Assembly (NCBI RefSeq): GCF_004770905.1
Contig: NZ_RQHT01000015.1
Location: 1 to 64,000, forward strand
DNA from: Leptospira bandrabouensis
GTDB lineage: Bacteria > Spirochaetota > Leptospiria > Leptospirales > Leptospiraceae
Direction of reading: 5' to 3'
DNA length: 64,000 nucleotides
Shown here: positions 35,747 through 47,527 of the stretch, piece by piece
Position numbering within the stretch: position 1 is the first letter of the stretch
How the letters are laid out: every line of letters begins with the position of its first letter
Program-made: the position numbers and the translations under genes
The notes under the pieces: generated by a model
The model's database searches: none
What the model was told of the DNA's origin: nothing
Seen by the model: the letters and a program-made list of their open reading frames with translations, nothing else

Positions 35747-36489
35747 TTTCTTGCTTCTTTTAAAGTATTTAATAACTCTGATTTAGGATTGGAAAGAATC
35801 TCTTTCGGTTTACCAAATTCAACAATCTCCCCAGCATCCAAAACAAAAATTTGATCACACATATAAGATAAAAAACCTAAATCATGGGAAACAATAAACA
35901 TTCCCAGGTTTTCAGTTTGATTGATTTGTTTGAGTTCTTCTGCAATTTTTTTTTGTACAAGTACATCAAGGGCTGTGACTGGTTCATCCAACAGCAAATA
36001 TTCAGGATCCATCAGTAAAGCTCGCAAAATAGAAAACCGCTGCAATTGACCACCACTTAACTCTTGTTTTGTCTTATTTAAAAGTTCCACTGACAATTCA
36101 AATCGGTGGCATAAACTTTCAATTCTCACCCATTCCTTTTGTTTGGTTTCATCTGATAAAAAAATTCCTTTTTTTATTCGGACCGGTTCGAGTAATAACT
36201 CTCTCATCGTACCTATATGGGAAAAACTTCCCAAAGGATCTTGAAAGACTGGTTGGAGTTTTGGGTTTTTTCTATTGGGTAGTTTCTCCTCTTTCCAAAA
36301 GAGAGATCCACTCCAAGTATATCCATCTGTTGGATCTAGAAGCCCTAATGCCAACCGAAACAAAGTCGATTTACCTGATCCTGATTTTCCAATGAGTCCT
36401 GTGATCTCTGTCGATTTTGCCACCAAATTGATATTCTGTAAAAGGGAATGTTCACCAACCTGAACAGAAATATTTTTAAGTGTAAACAT
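35701..36489 (-). CDS. ABC transporter ATPase, oligopeptide (DppF/OppF-like) type
   Basis: A 262-residue ATPase of the peptide/nickel importer class. Walker A is GKSGSGKST near residue 39, the Q-loop PVFQDPLGSFSH is typical of the class, the signature is ELSGGQLQR near 148 and Walker B YLLLDEPVTALDV near 170. No permease or binding-protein gene is adjacent, so it is an orphan whose partners are elsewhere. It overlaps the TPR gene by 46 bases at the 3' end and is divergent from mvaB. Confidence 0.87.
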   Translation of the reverse strand: MFTLKNISVQVGEHSLLQNINLVAKSTEITGLIGKSGSGKSTLFRLALGLLDPTDGYTWSGSLFWKEEKLPNRKNPKLQPVFQDPLGSFSHIGTMRELLLEPVRIKKGIFLSDETKQKEWVRIESLCHRFELSVELLNKTKQELSGGQLQRFSILRALLMDPEYLLLDEPVTALDVLVQKKIAEELKQINQTENLGMFIVSHDLGFLSYMCDQIFVLDAGEIVEFGKPKEILSNPKSELLNTLKEARNHSFGGAVSSSESSS

Positions 36490-36560
36490 TGGATTTTCCC
36501 CATAAAATCATTGCGTTTCTTATTTTTAACCGAAAGTTGAAAGTGAAGGAGAATGGGAAA

Positions 36561-37460
36561 TTGGAACAAATTAAAATCACAGAAGTAGGACCAAGAGATG
36601 GTCTGCAAAATGAAAAAACCATTCTCTCTACTCAGGATAAATTCGAATTCGTATCCCGTCTAGTACAAAGCGGAGTAAAACATATCGAACTCACATCCTT
36701 TGTGCGTAAAGATCGAATCCCACAAATGGGAGATGCCATCGAACTATCTAATCTTGTCCTACCAAAATTCCAAAACCAAATCCAGTTTTCGGCACTCACT
36801 CCCAATGCCAAAGGTTATGAAGGAGCTAAAGAAGCCGGTTTTGCCGAAGTCGCTGTTTTTACTGCCACTTCAGAAACTTTCACCAAAAAGAATATCAATA
36901 TGACAATTGAGGAGAGTTTGGAATTTTTTAAACCCATCTTCAATCAGGCAAAATCGGATGGGAAAAAAGTCCGAGGTTATATCTCCACTGTGATTGCTTG
37001 TCCCTATGAAGGAAAAATCAAACCAGAAAAAACCCTAGAGATCGCGGAACGACTGCTAAGTGCAGGTGCTTATGAAATCTCTTTAGGAGAAACAATTGGT
37101 GTAGCCGTTCCTTCGGAGGTAGAATCTCTTTTAGAAGTCCTATTGAAAAAAATTCCCAAAACCTATTTAGCAGGACATTTCCACGACACATACGGGATGG
37201 CCATTGCAAACACCAAACAAGCACTTACCATGGGGATTCGTAGTTTTGATAGTTCGGCGGGAGGGCTCGGAGGATGTCCTTATGCCAAAGGTGCTGCAGG
37301 AAACGTTGCCACAGAAGATCTTGTATATTTTCTTCATAGAGAAGGATATACAACAGGAATCCAATTGGATTCTCTCATTTCTGCTAGTCGGTTTATGGAA
37401 GAAAAAATTGGAAGAAAACTAGAATCGAGAACTTACATTGCAATGAAGAATGCCAATTGA
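36561..37460 (+). CDS. mvaB: Hydroxymethylglutaryl-CoA lyase
   Basis: A 299-residue enzyme cleaving HMG-CoA to acetyl-CoA and acetoacetate, used in leucine degradation. Catalytic motifs: EVGPRDGLQNE near the start, the metal-binding HFHDTYGMA, and the signature GGLGGCPYAKGAAGN with the catalytic Cys. I choose the TTG at 36561 because AAGGAG lies about 9-14 nt upstream and the length then fits the family; the frame is open to 36489. It overlaps the next gene by 11 bases. Confidence 0.93.
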   Translation: MEQIKITEVGPRDGLQNEKTILSTQDKFEFVSRLVQSGVKHIELTSFVRKDRIPQMGDAIELSNLVLPKFQNQIQFSALTPNAKGYEGAKEAGFAEVAVFTATSETFTKKNINMTIEESLEFFKPIFNQAKSDGKKVRGYISTVIACPYEGKIKPEKTLEIAERLLSAGAYEISLGETIGVAVPSEVESLLEVLLKKIPKTYLAGHFHDTYGMAIANTKQALTMGIRSFDSSAGGLGGCPYAKGAAGNVATEDLVYFLHREGYTTGIQLDSLISASRFMEEKIGRKLESRTYIAMKNAN

Positions 37461-38334
37461 TTTAGAACTCCTTCATTCTAAGTTAGAGGAATTAAGAAAA
37501 AAATACGAACACCTTCAATATTTAGATACCGATCCTATTTGTTTTCCAAAAAAATACAAGGACCCTCTTGATATAGAAGTGGTATCTTTCATTTCTTGTT
37601 TGTATGCTTATGGAAATGTCAAAAGCATTCAAAGTTTTTTAAAACCAATCTTTGAAGCCTTAGGTCCCTCACCCTACCAAAGTTTATGCGTTGGCGATGA
37701 AAAATTTGAACACTTTCTTAAAAACCTTAAAGTCTACAGGTTCCAAACCAAAAAAGACAACCAAATCTTTTTCCGAACCTTAAAACGTGTCCTACAAAAT
37801 CTGGAGAAAAAATCACCTCTCTTTGAATCAAAATTTATAGAGGGACAAACAAAATTTACTGCAGAAAGTTCTATTTCCAAGTTCCAAAAGTTTTGGGAAG
37901 AGGAATTAAAAATCACAAAGGGAAACCAGAAACTTTCCTATGGTCTTCAATTTTTGATTGGAAAACCAGAAGCAAAATCTCCCAAAAAACGATTATCTCT
38001 ATTTTTACGTTGGATGGTAAGAACTGCCTATCCTGACTTTGGGTTTTACCAAAGGATCCATCCAAACCAAATCCCCTTTCCATTGGATGTTCATATCCAA
38101 AAATTAATTCGAATTTTAGGCATTACAGATCGAAAAACTTTTGGTGCGAAAGAAGCCTATTTGATTAAAGAATTTTTTAAAAAAATAAATCCCGCAGATC
38201 CTTTGTTATACGATTTTTATCTAACGAGAGTAGGAATTATAGAAAGATGTAATGCAAAATACGAGAAAACTATTTGTGAAGTTTGTTATTTGAAAGAAGT
38301 GTGTTTAGTATTTGGTAGTGCCACGGGGAATTGA
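37450..38334 (+). CDS. DUF2400 (TIGR02757) family protein with cysteine-rich tail
   Basis: A 294-residue protein whose family is conserved but not well characterised. Typical stretches are PLDIEVVSFISCLYAYG, FFRTLKR and RWMVRTAYPDFGFY. Residues about 215-285 resemble the DNA-glycosylase helix-hairpin-helix plan (PLDVHIQKLIRILGI), and the tail has four Cys as C-x8-C-x2-C-x5-C, close to the [4Fe-4S] pattern of endonuclease III. That similarity is my inference. The last seven codons lie antisense to the 3' end of tRNA-Glu, so the extreme C-terminus may be altered relative to relatives. Confidence 0.82.
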   Translation: MPIDLELLHSKLEELRKKYEHLQYLDTDPICFPKKYKDPLDIEVVSFISCLYAYGNVKSIQSFLKPIFEALGPSPYQSLCVGDEKFEHFLKNLKVYRFQTKKDNQIFFRTLKRVLQNLEKKSPLFESKFIEGQTKFTAESSISKFQKFWEEELKITKGNQKLSYGLQFLIGKPEAKSPKKRLSLFLRWMVRTAYPDFGFYQRIHPNQIPFPLDVHIQKLIRILGITDRKTFGAKEAYLIKEFFKKINPADPLLYDFYLTRVGIIERCNAKYEKTICEVCYLKEVCLVFGSATGN

Positions 38335-38387
38335 ACCCCGATTGCAAGGATGAAAACCTTGTGTCCTAACCATTAGACGATGGCACC
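38313..38387 (-). tRNA. tRNA-Glu (TTC)
   Basis: On the minus strand the gene begins GGTGCCATCGTCTAATGG, has anticodon stem CAAGG/CCTTG with loop TTTTCAT giving anticodon TTC, T-loop GTTCAATTC and an acceptor ending TGGCACT followed by discriminator A and an encoded CCA. The first acceptor pair is G-T, slightly unusual. It is the second of two tRNA genes with tRNA-Lys and overlaps the end of the DUF2400 gene. Confidence 0.93.
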
Positions 38388-38425
38388 GTTTTAAGAACGT
38401 AACTTGCGAGTTACAGGAACTCTAT

Positions 38426-38501
<76 letters not shown>

Positions 38502-38512
38502 TTCTGTAGCCA

Positions 38513-38540
38513 AGAATATCGAACCACCTTTCTCGGTCAA
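38513..38540 (-). promoter_or_regulatory. Sigma-70-type promoter of the tRNA-Lys/tRNA-Glu pair
   Basis: On the minus strand TTGACC (38535-38540) and TATTCT (38513-38518) are separated by 16 bases, with the tRNA-Lys gene starting about 12 bases later. It has the same spacing as the tRNA-Leu promoter in this window. Confidence 0.6.
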
Positions 38541-38579
38541 CAACTACTTAAAAAAAAGATTCAACACTCCGCTTTTTTT

Positions 38580-40887
<2,308 letters not shown>

Positions 40888-41009
40888 ACCGGGATCTCGA
40901 TCACCCAAGAAGTCAGTTTAGAGAAATCCTGGATTTACGCAATCAATTGTAAAAATCGAATAGACAAATCGAAAGTTTTCAGTAATTTAATGTCGGTTTA
41001 GAGGCATAC

Positions 41010-43028
41010 ATGACAGAAAAAGAAGCCACTTTGGGACGCTGGCATAAAGAATTTTTTGAGAACATCCACCTATTTGTAAAATCGGGTCTTACCGAGTATG
41101 AAGCAAAGTCCATTTTAGAAGAGTTTTTAGTTCTTTCACAAAGCACTCCAAAACCGAAGGTCATGGAAATCTTTCAAGAACCAGAACGTTTGGAAGAAAT
41201 CGGAGTGTATACCGATATCCGCCCCGAACCTCGAGATTTCATGTTAAAATTTCTCGATCCCATTATGAAGAAATTCAAAGTCGAGGGAACTGAAAACCTT
41301 AAACTTTTGGATGGAGTCATTGGCAAATACCCTGTTACTTTAATTTCCAACCACTTAAGCCATTTGGATGCCCCCGCCATCTTTACTCTTCTGTATAACT
41401 CAGGACCAGAAGGAAGGAAAATTGCGGAGTCCCTCGTTTTTATCGCAGGAAGGCTTGCTTTTGAACCAGACTTCACCCGCCTCGGTCTCTATATGTTTGG
41501 AACACTTCTCGTTTGTTCCAAAAAGGATATGGCAGATAACCCCTCTCTTTCCGATGTGATGACCAAAATCAATATGCGTGCCTTTCGTAATTCGCAAAAA
41601 TTACAATCCGATGGAAAGGTAATTTCTATTTTTCCAGAAGGCACTCGGTCACGCGATGGAAGGCTTATGCCATTTGTGGACACGGTGTACCACTATGTTG
41701 CAAACAAAGTGATTCTACCTATTTCACTAGAAGGAACAGAAAAAATCCTTCCTATCGAAGGTTTACTTTTTAACCAAGCAGTTGGAAAACTTGTGATCGG
41801 CAAACCAGTGCTTGTTGGGGAACTTACCAAAAGAGAAATGGAATCTTTTCCTCCTCATATTGAACAAATTTCTTTTCCTGGCACAGGAGATAAAAAACAG
41901 TTCATCATTGATAACCTCGCACTTCTTGTTGGAAGCAATTTAAACAAACACAAACACGGAACCTATCGTAACCTTTACAAAGGTGATGTCAGAGAAACAA
42001 ACCAACTCATTTCGATTCCGAAAAAACCAGATGAACATGTTGTGATCATAGGATCATCCAATATGTCCGTTGCCTTTGCTTGTGTGATGGCAAATAAAAA
42101 CGTAAAAGTAACCATCTACAGCCCCGATTCGGAAATGGTAAAACAGAGTAATGAAGAAAAACGTGATGTAGTCCATTACCCCATCTACAAACTCCCACCA
42201 AATATTGAATTTTCTGACAAACCAGAGATTTTAGATTCGGCTACCCTTTTTATCCAAGGAACAAACCCCTGGGAATTTGATGGAATCTATTCGAAAATCA
42301 GAACTCATTTGCAAAAAAACAAATCACCGATGGTAAATGTCATCAAAGGATTCACTGGATCCAAAAAAGGACTTATCCTCGAAGATTTGCATGAGTTACT
42401 GCTCATCGAAAGAGACCGTCTAGCAGTTGTTTCAGGTGCCTGTTACCCTGACCAAATTATGGAAAGAAAGATTTCCGGATTTGAAATTTCAGCCTTTGAA
42501 GACTCTTTGATTCCTAAATTACAAGAATTACTCAAAAACAACTATGTTTTTACAAGACCTGCCATCAATTCCCGCGACACAAAAGGAGTTCAATTAGGGG
42601 GAGCATTAAAAACTGTTTATGCTTTAGCAATGGGCCTTGTGGAAGGATACTTCAAGCGAGAGTTAGGTGGCAATGTGGACAACACTTTGTTCCATTTAAG
42701 CAATCGATTTTTTAATGAAATGGTTTCGATTGGGGTATTACTTGGAGGAGATCCAACTACTTTCAATGGACTTTCAGGAATGACTGACTTTATGTTGGCT
42801 TGTTTTGGATCTGACACAAGAGATAGGAAATATGGTTACGATCTTGCTAATGGAACAAGACCAGAAAAAATCACCAATGGTTTCTATGGATTAAAGGTAT
42901 TGCCAAATCTAATTCAATTGGATGAAAAAAGACATCCTATTGTGACGGCTGCCTATCGAACAGTGATTCAAAACGAAGAATTTGATTCGATAGCTGAAAA
43001 CTTACAAATGCAACTTGCTAGAATTTAG
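41010..43028 (+). CDS. Fused glycerol-3-phosphate acyltransferase and NAD(P)-glycerol-3-phosphate dehydrogenase
   Basis: A 672-residue two-domain protein. Residues about 85-320 are an acyltransferase of the PlsB/PlsC type with SNHLSHLD (H-x4-D catalytic pair) near 113 and FPEGTRSRDG near 208. Residues about 345-672 are a GpsA-type dehydrogenase with a modified nucleotide motif (IIGSSNMSVAFA), the catalytic Lys regions VIKGFTGSKKG and LGGALKTVYALAMG, and the ending GLSGMTDFMLACFGS with TRDRKYG. It may reduce dihydroxyacetone phosphate and acylate the product, the first steps of phospholipid synthesis. It overlaps the histidine kinase gene by 11 bases. Confidence 0.85.
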   Translation: MTEKEATLGRWHKEFFENIHLFVKSGLTEYEAKSILEEFLVLSQSTPKPKVMEIFQEPERLEEIGVYTDIRPEPRDFMLKFLDPIMKKFKVEGTENLKLLDGVIGKYPVTLISNHLSHLDAPAIFTLLYNSGPEGRKIAESLVFIAGRLAFEPDFTRLGLYMFGTLLVCSKKDMADNPSLSDVMTKINMRAFRNSQKLQSDGKVISIFPEGTRSRDGRLMPFVDTVYHYVANKVILPISLEGTEKILPIEGLLFNQAVGKLVIGKPVLVGELTKREMESFPPHIEQISFPGTGDKKQFIIDNLALLVGSNLNKHKHGTYRNLYKGDVRETNQLISIPKKPDEHVVIIGSSNMSVAFACVMANKNVKVTIYSPDSEMVKQSNEEKRDVVHYPIYKLPPNIEFSDKPEILDSATLFIQGTNPWEFDGIYSKIRTHLQKNKSPMVNVIKGFTGSKKGLILEDLHELLLIERDRLAVVSGACYPDQIMERKISGFEISAFEDSLIPKLQELLKNNYVFTRPAINSRDTKGVQLGGALKTVYALAMGLVEGYFKRELGGNVDNTLFHLSNRFFNEMVSIGVLLGGDPTTFNGLSGMTDFMLACFGSDTRDRKYGYDLANGTRPEKITNGFYGLKVLPNLIQLDEKRHPIVTAAYRTVIQNEEFDSIAENLQMQLARI

Positions 43029-44838
43029 GAAGGGTGACTATAAACTCCGTGTAACCTGGTTCAGATTGGAACTGAATCCGGCCACGGTGCCTTTCTTCTA
43101 CTGATTGTTTCACAATCCCAAGTCCAAGCCCTGTTCCTTCCCCTTTTTCCTTAGTCGTATAAAATGGTTCAAAAATTCTTTTTTGAATGGTTAAAGGAAT
43201 TCCAGAACCATTATCCTTCACCCGGACCACCACTTCTTTCTCTGTTTCGTCAATTTGAATGGTGAGTGTTCCCTTAAAGGACATAGCTTGTAAGGCATTG
43301 TAAATCAGATTGGTCCAAATCTGAATTAATTCATCTGGATAACCGGAAATGGTTGGATTTGCATTGTACAAACGAAGACACTCCACACCCGATTTCATTT
43401 TGTTTTGATAAAGTGTCAGAACCGTTTCAATAGTATCAACCAAGTTAATTTCTGTCCTGGCTTCATTTCGATCAAACCGTCCGTAATTTTTTAAGCTATA
43501 GACAATTTTGGATGTTCTTTCTACTGCTAGTCGAATTGATTCCACACTACGAAGTGTATTCAATTCAGATAGGATCAATTCAAGTAAGGGAGAAAATCGA
43601 AAACTAGATAATAAATTTTTATTTTCCAGAATAAAATCGGATACACCTAAATCAACAATTCTGTCTGCTAAATCATAAGCGGGTTCAATTCCTAATTCAA
43701 TAAATGTAGCTTCCAAAGTTTTTTTGGCTTTTCTTGCTTCTGCAAATACATAGGTTTTTGGTTTAATTGTAAATAATTCGATCACCCAAGAAATAATTTC
43801 ATTAATATCTTTTTCAGGATATTTAGAAAAACATTCTTTAATTTGAAACAACCTATTACCGAAGTTTCCCATACGGTTATAAATTTGTTCACTAAAGGCT
43901 GCAATTGCTGCAAGTGGATTATTGATTTCATGTGCAACACCCGCAACTAACTGTCCCAAGGTGGCCATTTTTTCTGAAAGGATCAATTGATCTTGGGTTT
44001 TCTGTAAATCTTCTAATAGTCGATTGAGTTCTTTTGTTCTTTCCTTAACTGCAAACTCAAGTGCTTCTTTATTCTGTTTGGACTCAGTGACATCAATAAG
44101 TATAGCCAGTAAAGTTGGACGACCTTTCGTCTGTAAAATAGTATTACCTGATACCACATGACGTATTTCACCAGATTTAGTACGAATACTTGCTTCCATT
44201 CCCGTACTCCAACCTTTTTTCATGAGTTCCGACTTTAGTCTTTCTCTGTCAAATTTGGTAATCCAGATATTTAGGTCGTAAGAGGTGCGACCAATAATTT
44301 CTTCACGAGAATAACCAATCAAACGACAATAGGCTTCATTTACGTCATCATAAACGGCAGTCTCTGCATTCGATAAACTAACTGCGGCAGGATTCAAACG
44401 GAAAACACTTTCAAAGAGTTCCTTACTGATGACTAACTCACTTTGTAAAACGGCAGCTAGGTATTCTTTTTCTTTCAGCGCGGAAATATTCTGACCCGCA
44501 GATAAAAGATACTTACCATTTTCAACGATACGCCCACTGAAAAGAATCGTCACCGTAGAACCTTGTTTGGTTACGAGAGGTACTTCTAAATTGAGAACAT
44601 ACCCATCTCGTTTTAACCTTTCTAATATGGCTTCCCTATCATTGTCATTTGAATAAATACCTAAATCTAAGGTTGATTTTCCAATCACTTCCTCTCTACT
44701 TCTTCCAAGCCATGAACAATAAACTTCGTTCGCATCTAAATACAAACCAGTTTGCATGTCTGTGAGGGCCATACCAATAGGGCTCGAACTAAATGCTGTA
44801 TGCCAGATGGAATCAGTTGTAGAAAGGATGGGAGTCAT
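43018..44838 (-). CDS. PAS-domain sensor histidine kinase
   Basis: A 606-residue cytoplasmic-looking kinase without transmembrane helices. PAS domains span about residues 10-120 and 140-255 (LGRSREEVIG and IGYSREEIIG are typical). A helical linker leads to the H-box VAHEINNPLA near residue 303. An unusual helical stretch of nearly 200 residues separates this from the N-box LIYNALQAM near 515. The ATP-binding motifs DNGSGI, FEPFYTTK and GTGLGLGI complete the catalytic domain. The response regulator is unknown. Its gene starts just beyond the ribosomal terminator. Confidence 0.9.
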   Translation of the reverse strand: MTPILSTTDSIWHTAFSSSPIGMALTDMQTGLYLDANEVYCSWLGRSREEVIGKSTLDLGIYSNDNDREAILERLKRDGYVLNLEVPLVTKQGSTVTILFSGRIVENGKYLLSAGQNISALKEKEYLAAVLQSELVISKELFESVFRLNPAAVSLSNAETAVYDDVNEAYCRLIGYSREEIIGRTSYDLNIWITKFDRERLKSELMKKGWSTGMEASIRTKSGEIRHVVSGNTILQTKGRPTLLAILIDVTESKQNKEALEFAVKERTKELNRLLEDLQKTQDQLILSEKMATLGQLVAGVAHEINNPLAAIAAFSEQIYNRMGNFGNRLFQIKECFSKYPEKDINEIISWVIELFTIKPKTYVFAEARKAKKTLEATFIELGIEPAYDLADRIVDLGVSDFILENKNLLSSFRFSPLLELILSELNTLRSVESIRLAVERTSKIVYSLKNYGRFDRNEARTEINLVDTIETVLTLYQNKMKSGVECLRLYNANPTISGYPDELIQIWTNLIYNALQAMSFKGTLTIQIDETEKEVVVRVKDNGSGIPLTIQKRIFEPFYTTKEKGEGTGLGLGIVKQSVEERHRGRIQFQSEPGYTEFIVTLPKF

Positions 44839-44882
44839 TCGTTTGGAATGTAGAATTTTAGCGGAATATCATACGAATGCAA

Positions 44883-44915
44883 TAAAAAAAAGCCTACTGA
44901 ACCAGTAGGCTTTTT
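44883..44915 (-). terminator. Terminator ending the alpha ribosomal operon
   Basis: AGCCTACTG (44891-44899) pairs perfectly with CAGTAGGCT (44903-44911) around a three-base loop, flanked by an A-run on one side and T-run on the other. Read on the minus strand it has eight T after the stem, 25-50 bases after rplQ, so it ends the long ribosomal transcript before the histidine kinase gene. Confidence 0.85.
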
Positions 44916-44940
44916 CGAAACATTCAAAATGAAAACAGTG

Positions 44941-45456
44941 CTACTTCGTAGCTACTTTTTCTTTCTTTGCTTTTTTAGGTTTTTCTTCTTTTTTAGCAGG
45001 TTTTTTTTCTTCGCGTTTTGCCTTTGTTTCTGCTTTTAACTCATCTTGAGTTTTGCGATCTACAAGCTCCAAAATTCCCATCGCTGTGTTGTCGGAAGGA
45101 CGGTTTACCAAACGAATGATTCGTGTGTAACCACCTACTCTTTCAGCATAACGATTTGCTAAGTCTTTCAAAAGTTTGTTTACGATTTCTTGGTCACCAA
45201 GGTGGCTATAAAGATATCGTGTGTTGTGCAGGATTGCTGCATTTTTCTTTTGTTCGTCAAGATTAGCAAGGTTTGCATCTAAATTACGTTTTGCTCTAGT
45301 AATGATACGTTCCGCATAAGAACGAGCCACCTTTAACTTCGCAACAGAAGATTCAATTCTTTCGTGGCGGAGTAAAGAGATTACCATATTTTGGATCATA
45401 GCTTTTCTATGATCCGCGGATCTGTTGAGTTGTTTAACTTTATTACGTTTATTCAT
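44941..45456 (-). CDS. rplQ: Ribosomal protein L17
   Basis: A 171-residue large-subunit protein that lies near the exit tunnel. The core [19 protein letters not shown] and [10 protein letters not shown] region match L17. The family is usually near 120-130 residues; here residues about 140-171 are a lysine-rich tail ([19 protein letters not shown]) of probable disordered nature. It is the last gene of the alpha operon, one base after rpoA. Confidence 0.96.
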   Translation of the reverse strand: MNKRNKVKQLNRSADHRKAMIQNMVISLLRHERIESSVAKLKVARSYAERIITRAKRNLDANLANLDEQKKNAAILHNTRYLYSHLGDQEIVNKLLKDLANRYAERVGGYTRIIRLVNRPSDNTAMGILELVDRKTQDELKAETKAKREEKKPAKKEEKPKKAKKEKVATK

Positions 45457-45457
45457 C

Positions 45458-46435
45458 TTAAAAATCTCTCATACCGAAAGAAAGTCCCATAGAGGAAAGT
45501 TTTGCTTTCAACTCTTGTAAACTTTGTTCGCTGAAATGTTTTGATTTAGTCATTTCGTCTTCTGATCTCTTAACGAGTTCACCAATGAAGTCAATTTCCA
45601 AACTACGAAGAACGTTTGTAGAACGAACAGATAGTTCCAATTCTTCTACATGTTTCGAGAGTGATGCTTTGAGTTTTTCATCAGCTTCATCTAACTCTTC
45701 TTCTTCTTCTTCAATCTCTTCTTCAAAGTTAATAAAAACAGTTAAGTGGTCTTTTAGGATTTTTGCGGCTTGAGCAACTGCATCTTCAGGAGAAACAGAT
45801 CCGTCAGTCCAAACTTCCATAGTTAATTTTTCGTAATCAGAACGTTGTGCAACACGAGTTTCTGAAACTTCAAACAATACCTTTTGGATTGGAGAAAAAA
45901 TAGAATCAATTGGGATTGTTCCCAATACTTCGATATCTTTCTTTTTGTCTTCCGCAGGAACGTAACCACGTCCTCTTTGGATTTCCAAATCCATAATCAA
46001 ATTTGCATCCTCATTGAGTGTGGCAATATGAAGGTCTGGGTTCATGATTTCAATCGAAGAGTCTACAGCCAAGTCAGCTGCACGGAAATAACCAGCACCT
46101 TTCAGTTCTAAGTGGATTACTTTGCTTGCTTCTTTGTCTTCAGGCTCGTATTTGATTCGAACTTGTTTTAAGTTAAGAATGATACGAGTAACGTCTTCTG
46201 CAACACCTTCGATATAGGAAAACTCATGAGAGACTCCTTCAATTCGAATCGCGGAGATTGCTGCTCCTTCAATAGAAGACATGAGCGTACGACGAAGGGA
46301 GTTACCGATCGTAGTACCAATTCCTCTTTCGAAAGGTTCTGCAACAAACTTACCGTAGTTTGGTGTATTCACATCGGTAGTGAATTCGATTTTTTTGGGT
46401 CTTTTAAAACCTTTTAATAAATTCTTTGGAGACAA
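45458..46435 (-). CDS. rpoA: RNA polymerase alpha subunit
   Basis: A 325-residue subunit. The N-terminal dimerisation domain (1-232) includes [20 protein letters not shown]. The C-terminal DNA-binding domain (about 262-320) has [16 protein letters not shown]. The linker (about 233-258) holds a run of glutamates ([16 protein letters not shown]), unusual among alpha subunits. It lies between rpsD and rplQ in the usual alpha-operon order. Confidence 0.97.
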   Translation of the reverse strand: MSPKNLLKGFKRPKKIEFTTDVNTPNYGKFVAEPFERGIGTTIGNSLRRTLMSSIEGAAISAIRIEGVSHEFSYIEGVAEDVTRIILNLKQVRIKYEPEDKEASKVIHLELKGAGYFRAADLAVDSSIEIMNPDLHIATLNEDANLIMDLEIQRGRGYVPAEDKKKDIEVLGTIPIDSIFSPIQKVLFEVSETRVAQRSDYEKLTMEVWTDGSVSPEDAVAQAAKILKDHLTVFINFEEEIEEEEEELDEADEKLKASLSKHVEELELSVRSTNVLRSLEIDFIGELVKRSEDEMTKSKHFSEQSLQELKAKLSSMGLSFGMRDF

Positions 46436-46460
46436 TGTCGTATCCTTCTTCTCTAAATTC

Positions 46461-47093
46461 TTACTTCGAGTACAACTCTACGATTACCTGTTCTTTCACA
46501 GGAATATCAATATGCTCTCTTGTTGGAAGTGAAGTCACTTCTCCGGAGAACTTGGTATAATCTACACTTACCCAAGAAGCAGTACGATTGATTGCTTGAG
46601 CAAGTTTGATATTTTCTTCGATAAACGGAGACTTTTGGAATTTCTCACGAATTTCGATTTTATCACCAACATTCACACGATAAGAACAAATGTCCACACG
46701 GTGACCATTCACAAGAATGTGTCTATGTGCTACGAAGTTACGAGCTTGTCTTCTAGTGACTGCAAAACCCATACGATAAAGAACGTTATCCAATCTTCTT
46801 TCGAGGAACTGGAGTAAGTTCTCCCCTGGAATTCCTGGAGTATGAGCTGCCTCTTCAAAGTATCTACGGAATTGTTTTTCTAACACACCGTATGCGCGTT
46901 TTACTTTTTGTTTTTCACGAAGCTGCGCCCCGTATTCAGTGATCTTTCCTTTTTTCTTAGGAGGAAGACCAGGTGGGTACTTTCTCTTTTCAAGGGAAGA
47001 TTTTTCTTTATGTAATGTATGACTATTTTTGAGAAAGAGGTTAAGCCCCTCTCTTCTCATCAATTTAACAACTGGACCTCGGTAACGTGCCAT
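46461..47093 (-). CDS. rpsD: Ribosomal protein S4
   Basis: A 210-residue 16S rRNA-binding protein that starts assembly of the small subunit. The S4 domain with [16 protein letters not shown] near 95 and [18 protein letters not shown] near 115 is clear. It has no zinc-type Cys motif at the N-terminus. It is in the alpha operon between rpsK and rpoA, where S4 is often an autoregulator; no such site is demonstrated here. Confidence 0.97.
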   Translation of the reverse strand: MARYRGPVVKLMRREGLNLFLKNSHTLHKEKSSLEKRKYPPGLPPKKKGKITEYGAQLREKQKVKRAYGVLEKQFRRYFEEAAHTPGIPGENLLQFLERRLDNVLYRMGFAVTRRQARNFVAHRHILVNGHRVDICSYRVNVGDKIEIREKFQKSPFIEENIKLAQAINRTASWVSVDYTKFSGEVTSLPTREHIDIPVKEQVIVELYSK

Positions 47094-47102
47094 ATATAAT
47101 TC

Positions 47103-47516
47103 CTACACCCTTCTTCTTTTGCGTGGTCGGCACCCATTGTGAGGGAGCGGAGTTACGTCTTTAATGAGTTTGATTGCAATTCCTTTCGTAGTTAAAGAAC
47201 GAATGGCAGATTCACGACCAATTCCTGGACCTGAAACCATTACATCTACTTCCGAAAGACCAGCAGCTTCGATTGCTTTTTCAGCTGCGTTGGTAGCGGC
47301 AACTTGTGCTGCATACGGAGTGGATTTTTTGGATCCACGAAAACCCATCATTCCAGAAGAAGACCAAGAAAGAACGTTTCCTGCCATATCCGTAATGGAT
47401 ACAATTGTATTGTTAAACGATGCTTGGATATAAACCTTACCTCGTGGAACGTTTTTCTTCTCTTTTTTCTTAACCTTTTTGGTATCTTTTTTATTCTTAG
47501 CGTCTTTTTCAGCCAT
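47103..47516 (-). CDS. rpsK: Ribosomal protein S11
   Basis: A 137-residue small-subunit platform protein. The core begins at [19 protein letters not shown] and ends in the typical [13 protein letters not shown]. The first 25 residues are a lysine-rich extension ([17 protein letters not shown]) longer than in many bacteria. It is in the usual order between rpsM and rpsD. Confidence 0.97.
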   Translation of the reverse strand: MAEKDAKNKKDTKKVKKKEKKNVPRGKVYIQASFNNTIVSITDMAGNVLSWSSSGMMGFRGSKKSTPYAAQVAATNAAEKAIEAAGLSEVDVMVSGPGIGRESAIRSLTTKGIAIKLIKDVTPLPHNGCRPRKRRRV

Positions 47517-47527
47517 GGACTCGTCCT

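Noticed and set aside
38541..38579. Terminator after purA
   Set aside because: Long A and T runs are present but there is no GC-rich stem between them.
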